A stretch of DNA of 7,433 nt from Candidatus Atribacter fermentans (GTDB taxonomy: Bacteria; Atribacterota; Atribacteria; Atribacterales; Atribacteraceae): positions 1 through 7,433 of the forward strand of contig JAAYUT010000257.1 of NCBI GenBank assembly GCA_012517485.1. The letters are read 5' to 3'. The notes under the pieces were generated by a model. It had not been told where the DNA came from. It did no database searches and worked only from the letters and a program-made list of their open reading frames with translations. Positions 1-6,017 of the stretch are shown here, piece after piece; the first letter of the stretch is position 1; each line of letters starts with the position of its first letter. The position numbers and the translations under genes are program-made.

Positions 1-148
1 CCTTTAAAGCAACATCAGGATAATCCACAACTTCTTCTTCAGAATTTACACCGAAATCCTCAAATTCAACTCCTTTCTCGAGCAGATAGTCAGCTATAAC
101 TTTTTTTAAAGGATATCCAAAATGGTCAGATGCTAAAAATAGTGACAT
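1..148 (-). CDS. rpiB: RpiB/LacAB-family sugar-phosphate isomerase, N-terminal 49 codons (cut by window edge)
   Basis: The fragment begins MSLFLASDHFGYPLKK and continues through DFGVNSEEEVVDYPDVALK. This is the typical N-terminus of the RpiB/LacA/LacB family, with the phosphosugar-binding SDHxG loop at residues 7-11, the DFG strand end near 32-34 and the VDYPD motif near 41-45. RpiB interconverts ribose 5-phosphate and ribulose 5-phosphate in the cytoplasm; relatives act on galactose 6-phosphate, allose 6-phosphate or tetrose phosphates, so exact substrate specificity is open. The ATG at 148 is supported by AGGAGTG six bases upstream and by the family's usual start just before the first beta strand. 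The gene continues beyond base 1. It has the same orientation as the transporter operon but is separated from it by 478 bases of repeat-bearing DNA, so it is probably transcribed separately. Confidence 0.85.
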   Translation of the reverse strand, partial: MSLFLASDHFGYPLKKVIADYLLEKGVEFEDFGVNSEEEVVDYPDVALK

Positions 149-154
149 ATAATT

Positions 155-161
155 CACTCCT
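155..161 (-). promoter_or_regulatory. Ribosome binding site of the rpiB-like gene
   Basis: On the minus strand this reads AGGAGTG, six bases before the ATG at 148. It is a near-consensus Shine-Dalgarno at ideal spacing and fixes the start. I could not find a convincing -35/-10 pair in the 100 bases upstream. Confidence 0.75.
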
Positions 162-287
162 TTTTATCATTAAAACACGTCGAATGATTCTCATCCCTCT
201 ATTCAGTAAATATAACATCGTTTTATGTAGTCCCCATCATCTGAGCGGTTCTTTCCCGCGTAGAGAATTTCATCTAACACCACACCC

Positions 288-327
288 TTCATCCTGAGCC
301 TTCGTTTTGTGAGGGCATGAGGATCTT
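288..327. repeat. Diverged short palindromic repeat, copy 1 (TCATCCTGAG...GAGGATCTT type)
   Basis: The element opens TTCATCCTGAGCC and closes ATGAGGATCTT. The short arms ATCCT (291-295) and AGGAT (320-324) are complementary. The ends resemble the other two elements at 367-404 and 417-455 (TCATTCTCAGG and TCATTGCGAGG on their other strand) but in opposite orientation. It looks like a decayed member of an interspersed intergenic repeat family. Assignment is by eye only. Confidence 0.4.
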
Positions 328-366
328 ACCTTTTTAGATTCTTTCTTTAAAATATCTTATAGGATG

Positions 367-404
367 GGTTTCTCACGTCGTCAATTATGCTCCTGAGAAT
401 GACA
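367..404. repeat. Diverged short palindromic repeat, copy 2
   Basis: On the minus strand it opens TGTCATTCTCAGGAGC and closes GACGTGAGAAACC. The arms TTCTCA (370-375) and TGAGAA (394-399) are exact complements. It shares the TCACGTCG/CCACGTCG block and the ...TCCT..GAATGACA end with the copy at 417-455, about 12 bases away, so the two are probably adjacent, independently diverged copies of one element. Confidence 0.5.
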
Positions 405-416
405 GACTAGGTAAAT

Positions 417-455
417 GAGATTGCCACGTCGCATAGGACGTTCCTCGCAATGACG
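417..455. repeat. Short palindromic repeat, copy 3 (GTCATTGCGAGG...GGCAATCTC type)
   Basis: On the minus strand it opens CGTCATTGCGAGGAACG and closes GACGTGGCAATCTC. Two nested arm pairs are visible: ATTGC (420-424) with GCAAT (447-451), and ACGTC (426-430) with GACGT (437-441) around a six-base loop. From memory, elements with these ends recur in intergenic DNA of several unrelated bacterial phyla, but I cannot search here. It is the best-preserved copy of the three. Confidence 0.55.
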
Positions 456-474
456 AAGCAGGAAAAAATTCAAA

Positions 475-506
475 CCCCCTTGACCCCCTTTCCTAAAGGG
501 AGTCAA
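475..506. repeat. CCCTTT/AAAGGG hairpin element
   Basis: TTGAC (480-484) pairs with GTCAA (502-506) and CCCTTT (486-491) with AAAGGG (495-500). The loop is three bases and there is a single mismatch (485/501), giving a 12-position imperfect stem. A preceding CCCCCT copy suggests the common 'CCCCCTTGACCCCCTTTCC' type of dispersed repeat. On the minus strand, T6 (468-463) follows about 11 bases after the stem. That is too far for a classic intrinsic terminator, though a weak terminating role cannot be excluded. Confidence 0.5.
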
Positions 507-626
507 CGATTCCTGAGCAAGTATTTTCATCCTCATCAAGTGCTATTAAGCGATAAAAGGGTCTGCAATAATTTATAATTTTTGTTTTTAATATATTCTG
601 AATAATTAATAAGCCAGAGAATTTTT

Positions 627-842
627 TTACCTTGGAATATGCCCAAAAATGCTATAGACCGTGTAGCCGATCAATAGTATCGGAAAACCCCACATGAAAA
701 TTTTTATATGAAATGGTTGAAATAAGAGTATTACCCCAAATAACATAATACCCATTCCTGTTAATTCAATAGTATTAATAAATTTTCGTCTTTTCTGCTT
801 TTTTAAGTGGACCAGTTCCATACTTTCACTTGACTGGTTCAT
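627..842 (-). CDS. Small two-helix membrane protein, last gene of the transporter operon
   Basis: A 71-residue protein of unknown function. Residues 1-22 are polar, with a strongly basic stretch KKQKRRK at 14-20. Two hydrophobic helices follow at about 23-43 and 46-66, separated by a short QPFHIK turn, and the chain ends GHIPR. The basic N-terminus predicts both ends in the cytoplasm. That it is a real gene is supported by AGGAGG at 859-854, which overlaps the end of the ATPase gene, and by the six-base gap to that gene's stop. The Shine-Dalgarno to ATG spacing of 11 is somewhat long. Position suggests an accessory transporter subunit or an assembly or stability factor. Rhizobial two-ATPase glycerol importers also encode a small membrane protein (DUF2160 type, from memory), but I see no clear sequence likeness. 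Confidence 0.75.
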   Translation of the reverse strand: MNQSSESMELVHLKKQKRRKFINTIELTGMGIMLFGVILLFQPFHIKIFMWGFPILLIGYTVYSIFGHIPR

Positions 843-848
843 GTTTTC

Positions 849-1970
849 TTAAGCCTCCTGAGTTAATAACTTATCAATATTCTTGCCTTGTTTAGGTTCA
901 AAAAAATAAATCTTCTCTGACGGTAAAGAAAAAAGTATACGGTCTTTGTGTCTATAAGACATTCCAGGAGAAATAAGTGCTTTTACATGAATATCATGGT
1001 AACTTATATTAACAAATTTTTCAGCACCGTGGTATTCAACCGTATCAACTTCGGCACCAATAAAACCAGTAGTTTCTATTTCTTTCTCTATCTGGATATC
1101 CTCGGGCCAAACCCCAGCATAAAAAATTTCTTCTTCATTTTTTATTACTGATTTAATTTTTTTCAATCTTTCTAAACCAACTGAAAGAGGAGTTTCCTCC
1201 GGAAAGTTCAGAACAAGTTGATTTTCTTTTTTTATTCGGCATGGGAGAAAACTCATTGAGGGTGCTCCTATAATATTCGCAACTGTCATAGATAATGGAT
1301 TGGTATATATTTCCCGTGGATCTCCTATTTGAAGAATTTTTCCTTCATGAATTATTCCGATTCGAGTTGCCATTGCCATTGCTGATATGTTATCGTGAGT
1401 TGCTGAAAAAATAGTAATACCATATTCTTCATGAATTCTTTTAAATTCGGTCTGAAGCTCCTCCCTCAATTTATAATCTAAACTACTGATTGGTTCATCC
1501 AAGATATAAATATTGGGTTTTCTCACTAGAGTCCGTCCTAAAGCTACTCGTTGTTGTTCACCTCCACTGAGAGCACTGACTTTTCTCTTTAATAAATGAG
1601 TAATATGGAGATCGTGAGCAACTTTATTTATTCTTTCTTGGATTTCCTTTTCTGGCAACCTATTCATTGGTGATCGAAGTGGAAAAGCGAGGTTATCATA
1701 AACATTTAATACAGGATAAAGATTATGGGATTCAAACATAAAAGCAAAATTCCTCACGGCGGGAGGAAGATTACTGATATCTTCACCCTGGAAATAAACT
1801 TTACCATTTTCTGGTTTTTCAAGCCCGACAGTAACTCTCAAAGTTGTTGTTTTACCTGCACCTGTTGGACCTAATAGGATAAAAAACTCTCCATCTTGTA
1901 TTGTTAAATTCAAATCTTGAATTGCAATAATATCCCCAAAAATTTTAGTTATTCCCTTAAGTTCAAGCAT
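849..1970 (-). CDS. CUT1-type ABC importer ATPase 2 (MalK/GlpS-like; Q-loop Gln replaced by Glu)
   Basis: Cytoplasmic ATPase subunit of the importer, 373 residues, the usual size for MalK-type proteins with a C-terminal TOBE/regulatory domain. Motifs in order: Walker A GPTGAGKTT (34-42); Q-loop region NFAFMFESHNLYP with Glu80 where the invariant Gln is expected; signature LSGGEQQR (134-141), intact; Walker B IYILDEP (154-160) with catalytic Glu159; D-loop SSLD (162-165); switch His192 in SATHD. The C-terminal domain starts near 235 and holds GVWPEDI (286-292), a variant of the usual GxRPE. The ATG at 1970 follows a GGGAAG stretch and lies 17 bases after the first ATPase. With two unlike ATPases in one operon, this protein probably pairs with its neighbour rather than with itself. 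Its normal signature would complete the site formed by the partner's Walker A. GlpS-like assignment rests on general likeness only. Confidence 0.9.
   Translation of the reverse strand: MLELKGITKIFGDIIAIQDLNLTIQDGEFFILLGPTGAGKTTTLRVTVGLEKPENGKVYFQGEDISNLPPAVRNFAFMFESHNLYPVLNVYDNLAFPLRSPMNRLPEKEIQERINKVAHDLHITHLLKRKVSALSGGEQQRVALGRTLVRKPNIYILDEPISSLDYKLREELQTEFKRIHEEYGITIFSATHDNISAMAMATRIGIIHEGKILQIGDPREIYTNPLSMTVANIIGAPSMSFLPCRIKKENQLVLNFPEETPLSVGLERLKKIKSVIKNEEEIFYAGVWPEDIQIEKEIETTGFIGAEVDTVEYHGAEKFVNISYHDIHVKALISPGMSYRHKDRILFSLPSEKIYFFEPKQGKNIDKLLTQEA
854..859 (-). promoter_or_regulatory. Ribosome binding site of the 71-residue membrane protein
   Basis: The minus strand reads AGGAGG, a full consensus Shine-Dalgarno, inside the final codons of the second ATPase gene (..Gln-Glu-Ala-stop). 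It lies 11 bases before the ATG at 842. It supports the reality of the small gene and implies translational coupling to the ATPase. Confidence 0.65.
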
Positions 1971-1987
1971 ATTCTATCACTTCCCAT

Positions 1988-3088
1988 TTAGCTGATAAGG
2001 GCTTCTTCGGTATGTCGATCGAATATACAAATTTTATCTTCTCGAAACTTTAATTGAATTATTTGATCTTCTCGAATAGAAAAACTCCAATTAATTCGAG
2101 ACCGGATAATTTTTTCACCTAAAAGGAAATCAACCAATCGAAATCGACCCGCCGGTTCTATAGCTATAACTTTAAGAGGAAGAGTTCCCTCTTTATTACC
2201 ATCTTGCTGTATTTCAATATATTCAGGACGGATTCCAATAATCAATAGTTTTTCTTGAAAAAGACGGAGTTTTTCCTTTAAGCTTTGATTTTCAATTGGA
2301 AGAATTAAATCTGTACCATCTATTAAAATTTTTCCATTTGTATATTGACCATTGACAAAATTCATACCAGGTGTTCCTAAAAAATGTCCAACAAAAACTG
2401 AATTTGGATGTTCATACAATTCTTCCGGGGATCCTTTTTGAATAATCTCTCCTTCTTTCATAACTACAATCACATCTCCTAAGGCCATCGCTTCTCTTTG
2501 ATCATGGGTCACATAAATGGTAGTTATTCCAATTCTTTTTTGAAGACTTCCCAATTCGCTGCGCATTTCCTCTCGGAATTTTTCATCAAGAGCACTTAAC
2601 GGTTCATCAAGTAACAACACTTTTGGGTCTCGGACGATAGCTCGAGCTAAAGCGACTCTTTGTTGATCGCCAGGAGGGAGATCACGAGCTTTTCTTTTTA
2701 ATAAATTTTCTAATTGAAAAATTGAGACGACTTGTTTGAGCTTCTCTTCAATTTGACTTCGAGGTACTCTTTGGGCTCGCAATGGAAAGGTAATGTTATC
2801 GCGGACTCGTAAATGCGGATAAAGAGCATAAAACTGGAATACCATTCCAACGTTTCGATCGCTTGGTGTTAAATGAGTTACTTCCTTATCATCAAAAAAA
2901 ATATTTCCTTCAGTTGGTACTTCTAAACCAGCTATACAACGCAGGGTAGTGGTTTTTCCGCATCCTGATGGTCCTAATAAAACAACCATTTCGCCATTTT
3001 TTATTTCAAGGTCGATCCCATCAACAGCTTTGACGTTTTCATAATATTTTTTGAGGTTCTGTACTTTAATCTCCGACAAAAAACCCAC
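1988..3088 (-). CDS. CUT1-type ABC importer ATPase 1 (MalK/GlpT-like; degenerate signature LPPGD)
   Basis: Cytoplasmic ATPase subunit, 366 residues. Motifs: Walker A GPSGCGKTT (39-47); Q-loop FQFYALYP with Gln85; the signature position reads LPPGDQQR (137-144) instead of LSGGQQQR, losing the ATP-contacting Ser and one Gly; Walker B VLLLDEP (157-163) with Glu162; D-loop SALD (165-168); switch His195 in VTHD. A TOBE-type C-terminal domain begins near 235 (FLGTPGMNF) and contains GIRPEYI (285-291). The GTG start at 3088 directly follows the permease stop and has AGGA six bases upstream, inside the permease's last codons. A TTG at 3079 (giving MSEIKVQNL...), preceded by AGGTGGG, is an equally family-like start three codons later. 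The degenerate signature resembles my recollection of GlpT in two-ATPase glycerol importers. Confidence 0.9.
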   Translation of the reverse strand: MGFLSEIKVQNLKKYYENVKAVDGIDLEIKNGEMVVLLGPSGCGKTTTLRCIAGLEVPTEGNIFFDDKEVTHLTPSDRNVGMVFQFYALYPHLRVRDNITFPLRAQRVPRSQIEEKLKQVVSIFQLENLLKRKARDLPPGDQQRVALARAIVRDPKVLLLDEPLSALDEKFREEMRSELGSLQKRIGITTIYVTHDQREAMALGDVIVVMKEGEIIQKGSPEELYEHPNSVFVGHFLGTPGMNFVNGQYTNGKILIDGTDLILPIENQSLKEKLRLFQEKLLIIGIRPEYIEIQQDGNKEGTLPLKVIAIEPAGRFRLVDFLLGEKIIRSRINWSFSIREDQIIQLKFREDKICIFDRHTEEALIS

Positions 3089-4018
3089 CTACCTTCCTGA
3101 ATTTTGAGCAGCTAAACGATTCAGGTAACGAATAAAAACCAAGCTCAAACTAATAATCACCATCAACAATATGATTCCATAAGCTGATGCTTCACCAGTA
3201 TAAAAATATTGAAACGCTCGTTTATATAAATCGAAGGATAGAGTTTGGGTTGCGCTGCCTGGTCCTCCCCCTGTGAGAGTATAAACCAAATCAAACATTT
3301 TTAAAGAATCAATCAAACGGAACAAGAGCGCAATGATAAGAACCGGAGCCGAAAGCGGAATGGTGATATTCCAGAATTTAAACCATGAAGATGCTCGATC
3401 TATTTCAGCGGCTTCATATAAATATCTTGGAATTGCAGTAAAAGCAGCTAAAGCCAAAAGAATCATAAACGGAGTCCACATCCATGTATCAACTAAAATG
3501 ACACTGTATACACTCACTGCTTCTTTTGCAAGCCATTCAACTTTCTGGAGGCCAAACAATTGTAATATATAATTAACGATTCCCCAATCGGTATTTAACA
3601 TATATTTCCAAAATAATCCAACAACGACGGGACAAAGCATCATAGGCATGAGGATTATTGTGAGAATAGCACCCCTTCCTTTAAAGTTCTTTTGAAGGAG
3701 ATAAGCAATCCCTACCCCGAGGAGGAACTGCACAGCAACATTTATAATAACAAACTTTCCAGTAAATAAAAAACGTCCCCAGGTAAATGCATCTTTTAGT
3801 ATAAAAGTATAATTTTTTACTCCAACGAATTTGGGGGCAGTTGCGGTTCTTAAGACTGAAAAACTGTAAAAACTTGAACGGATAAGGGTCGCAAAGGGAT
3901 ATCCTATTAAAAAAAGTAAAATAAACAAACTTGGTAAAATAAAAAGGAGTTTAAATGTTTGATCTGAAATTCCATAATGTCGTTTCATGATATATTGGTC
4001 ACGATTTTTTTCGTTCAT
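3089..4018 (-). CDS. ABC importer inner-membrane permease, MalF/UgpA type
   Basis: A 309-residue binding-protein-dependent transport permease. Six hydrophobic segments are visible at about 24-46, 88-108, 117-140, 168-192, 222-245 and 276-297. The EAA coupling loop YEAAEIDRASSWFKFW..IP lies at 201-221, with Arg208 where Gly is the textbook residue, and is followed by the MalF-class LTGGGPGSATQTL (248-260). It lacks the long extra periplasmic domain of enteric MalF, like most CUT1 relatives. It forms the translocation channel with the MalG-type permease and docks onto the ATPases through the EAA loop. The ATG at 4018 overlaps the stop of the preceding gene as ATGA, and the stop TAG abuts the start of ATPase 1, indicating tight translational coupling. 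Substrate cannot be deduced. Confidence 0.93.
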   Translation of the reverse strand: MNEKNRDQYIMKRHYGISDQTFKLLFILPSLFILLFLIGYPFATLIRSSFYSFSVLRTATAPKFVGVKNYTFILKDAFTWGRFLFTGKFVIINVAVQFLLGVGIAYLLQKNFKGRGAILTIILMPMMLCPVVVGLFWKYMLNTDWGIVNYILQLFGLQKVEWLAKEAVSVYSVILVDTWMWTPFMILLALAAFTAIPRYLYEAAEIDRASSWFKFWNITIPLSAPVLIIALLFRLIDSLKMFDLVYTLTGGGPGSATQTLSFDLYKRAFQYFYTGEASAYGIILLMVIISLSLVFIRYLNRLAAQNSGR

Positions 4019-5112
4019 ACATCCTCACTCCCAGAAGGATTCATAATATAATAGATTTTCAAACTTTTACCAACTTCATCCCATCTAAAAAAATAACGCT
4101 GGTAGGTTTTTTCTCCCAAGTAAGGCGTGGGGAAAACACATTCGAGGAATTCACCCTGAGGAATTTGGGCATATCCTTTTAAAACGGCATAAACTCCATT
4201 TTTTCCATTTGAGGAAAGCTCCATTAAACATGGTTGGTCGATTCGTCGAAAAAGTTCTTTAAATTGATTAAATGTTATCTGTTCTTGAGAATTCGACTCC
4301 CAAATTTCGATATTGACATCTGATCCACGTGCTCTCAAAAAAGATTTAATTATTTCGCCTATACTTTTTGGATCATCATCACATTGACACTTTCTTCGAA
4401 GCATTTCAACATCCTGTATCATAAGGTGAAGATTCACAATAAAATATCGCTCATTGTCTGGGTGAAGTTGAGTTTTTATCCAACCCATGGTTTTCCAATA
4501 ATTTGCAAGCATTACAAGACAGGTAGAAAAATCACTTAAATAAAACTGATAAACTGGCAATGGATGCGAGGTTTGCCAGTATTCTAATGAAGAAAACTTT
4601 GGGTTTGCTATTTTGCTTCCTTCAGTTTCAGGTTCGAAAAATTTTCTTAAAGTGAAAATACCAGAATGGCACTGATAAATTAAATCATCAATGATTTTCC
4701 CCTGATAATTATATGACCCTTGGATAATATACTTTAAAGGATTAATCATAATCAGACGCTGTTCTAATAATTGAGCACTATCACCATAACGTTGTTTTAA
4801 AGTTCTCTTCATGAGTTCTTGAGAAGAAACCAAGGAAGTTGATAAAAATTCTCCTTGTCCAAAGGCAATTAAAGTGTCTTTATAATAAAGATACTCAACA
4901 CTTTTTCCATCAATTTTTGTAAACTTTAGTGATCCTATCCTTTGAGTATTCCCAAAGTATACTGGTATCCCTGATAAGTTTTTTCCATTCTCTAATTCTT
5001 TCTCGAAATTTTCAAAAAACGGATCTTCTTGTTGACTTCCCCCCCAGCTTAAACCTATATAGCATCCAAAAATAAAAATCACAATCAATAAAGCCGTAAA
5101 TCCTTTTAGCAT
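4015..5112 (-). CDS. Exported protein of unknown function between the permeases; possible inactive C39-peptidase-like fold
   Basis: A 365-residue protein. A longer frame is open back to 5232, but that reading overlaps the permease by 118 bases. The ATG at 5112 has GGAG six bases upstream, lies two bases after the permease stop and begins a clear signal sequence (MLKGFTALLIVIFIF). Cys17 in IFGC could be a weak lipobox, although Phe at -2 is atypical; otherwise residues 5-23 are a signal peptide or membrane anchor. Residues about 45-165 look alpha/beta. Residues 187-335 show a pattern like C39-type peptidases: DFSTCLVMLANYW (194-206) resembles the helix after a catalytic Cys, and PCLMEL...GVYAVLKGYAQIP (294-318) resembles the strand bearing the catalytic His. 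The expected Cys and His positions hold Asp194 and Val307. If the fold is right, it is a non-catalytic domain, perhaps binding a peptide, glycan or the binding protein. The stop overlaps the next start (ATGA). Function unrecognised. Confidence 0.8.
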   Translation of the reverse strand: MLKGFTALLIVIFIFGCYIGLSWGGSQQEDPFFENFEKELENGKNLSGIPVYFGNTQRIGSLKFTKIDGKSVEYLYYKDTLIAFGQGEFLSTSLVSSQELMKRTLKQRYGDSAQLLEQRLIMINPLKYIIQGSYNYQGKIIDDLIYQCHSGIFTLRKFFEPETEGSKIANPKFSSLEYWQTSHPLPVYQFYLSDFSTCLVMLANYWKTMGWIKTQLHPDNERYFIVNLHLMIQDVEMLRRKCQCDDDPKSIGEIIKSFLRARGSDVNIEIWESNSQEQITFNQFKELFRRIDQPCLMELSSNGKNGVYAVLKGYAQIPQGEFLECVFPTPYLGEKTYQRYFFRWDEVGKSLKIYYIMNPSGSEDV

Positions 5113-5114
5113 TT

Positions 5115-5996
5115 TTATCTCCGACCCAATACTCCAAAAGTCATCCCCATTAACAGGTAATTCCGAATTAAAATGAATAGTGCCAATACCGGGATGACGA
5201 CAATAAAACCGGCAGCGGCTACTTGCCCCCATTCTAAACCAGCTGCTCCTAAGGCTGTTGTAATACGAGGAGGAAGAGTTTTTGCAAAGCGAGTCGTCAA
5301 TATTGTAGCGAAAGTAAATTCATTCCATGCAAAAATAAAACAAAAACCAAGGGTCGCAGCAATACCTCCTTTAACCGAGGGGATAAGAATTTTCCAAAAG
5401 ATCTGCCACCGGGTATAACCATCAACAAAACCCGCTTCTTCATACTGTTTAGGAAGCGAGTCAAAAAAACCCTTCATGATCCAGATAGCTAAACCCAAAT
5501 TTGACATAGTGTAGATCAATATCATACCTGGTCTGGTATCACTTAATCCAAGACGTGAAAACATAATATAAATGGGAATAATAACCGCAACCGGAGGAAG
5601 CATCCGAGTAGAAAGTGTGAAAAAGAGGTAGTCATTTTTCCCAAAAAAATTGAATCGAGAACAAGCATAACCTGCCATAACTCCTAAAACTACAGCAAAA
5701 AAAGTTCCTAAACCTGCTTGAATTATACTGTTTGATAAAACTAACCCAAAATCAGTTTGACCAACTCCACCCTCTAAAAAAGTTTTTACAAAAAGTCCTC
5801 GATAATTTTCAAATGTTGGAGTAAAAATAAAACGGGGTGGCAGAGCAAAAATATCCAATCGACCTTTCAAAGATGTTAAAAATATCCAAAGAAGAGGAAA
5901 AATGGTAAAAGTTAAAAACAATACCAATATGATGGTCCTTATCACTGTGGTGGTTTTGCTCTGTTTTTCAATAATACTTTCATAATTTTGAACCAT
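5115..5996 (-). CDS. ABC importer inner-membrane permease, MalG/UgpE type
   Basis: A 293-residue permease of the MalG class. Hydrophobic segments lie at about 20-42, 87-112, 124-147, 157-175, 211-233 and 258-284. The EAA coupling loop EEAGFVDGYTRWQIFWK..IP is at 186-206 and keeps the conserved Gly193. RFxFTPTFENY near 55-65 and the short C-terminal tail GMTFGVLGRR are typical of the class. The ATG at 5996 follows GAGGG with nine-base spacing. This gene comes directly after the binding protein and before the MalF-type permease. That is the reverse of the common MalF-then-MalG order, and an unrelated gene is inserted between the two permeases. Confidence 0.93.
   Translation of the reverse strand: MVQNYESIIEKQSKTTTVIRTIILVLFLTFTIFPLLWIFLTSLKGRLDIFALPPRFIFTPTFENYRGLFVKTFLEGGVGQTDFGLVLSNSIIQAGLGTFFAVVLGVMAGYACSRFNFFGKNDYLFFTLSTRMLPPVAVIIPIYIMFSRLGLSDTRPGMILIYTMSNLGLAIWIMKGFFDSLPKQYEEAGFVDGYTRWQIFWKILIPSVKGGIAATLGFCFIFAWNEFTFATILTTRFAKTLPPRITTALGAAGLEWGQVAAAGFIVVIPVLALFILIRNYLLMGMTFGVLGRR
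5119..5122 (-). promoter_or_regulatory. Ribosome binding site that sets the start of the exported protein
   Basis: The minus strand reads GGAG with six bases to the ATG at 5112, and the permease stop TAA sits between them. This placement, together with the signal sequence that begins at 5112, argues against the upstream in-frame start at 5232. It implies that ribosomes finishing the permease re-initiate on this gene. Confidence 0.7.
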
Positions 5997-6017
5997 TCTT
6001 TATCACCCTCTTCAAGC

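Larger units (their letters stand above)
149..626. other. 478-base gene-free spacer with clustered short palindromes
   Basis: No credible reading frame was found here on either strand. The stretch lies between the end of the transporter operon and the rpiB-like gene. It contains at least four imperfect palindromic elements (288-327, 367-404, 417-455 and 475-506, listed separately) followed by AT-rich DNA at about 540-626. No hairpin with an immediately adjacent T-run is visible just after the last operon gene, so the point of transcription termination is not clear. The transcript might end in the palindrome cluster, or run on into the rpiB-like gene. Confidence 0.6.

Noticed and set aside
149..260. 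Promoter for the rpiB-like gene
   Set aside because: TATATT- and TTTAAT-like hexamers exist upstream, but none has a -35 match at 16-18 bases. In AT-rich DNA this is not better than chance.
244..260. GCGG...CCGC mini-hairpin near 245-259
   Set aside because: A four-base-pair stem is too short to separate from chance, although it could be the remnant of a further repeat copy.
948..1151. 67-codon plus-strand open frame
   Set aside because: It lies wholly antisense to the well-supported ATPase 2 gene, has no ribosome binding site that stands out, and its Phe/Asn-rich translation looks like a shadow of AT-rich coding DNA.
3395..3418. Arg208 instead of Gly in the EAA loop of the MalF-type permease, at first taken as a partner for Glu80 of ATPase 2
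   Set aside because: EAAxxDRA variants are, from memory, common in MalF-class permeases, so a charge-pair explanation is not needed. It could be tested in a complex model.
3333..3572. 79-codon plus-strand open frame
   Set aside because: It is antisense within the MalF-type permease and resembles no family. The permease reading explains this DNA fully.
5173..5418. 81-codon plus-strand open frame
   Set aside because: It is antisense to the MalG-type permease. Its Lys/Ala/Pro-rich content mirrors the permease codons and there is no independent support.
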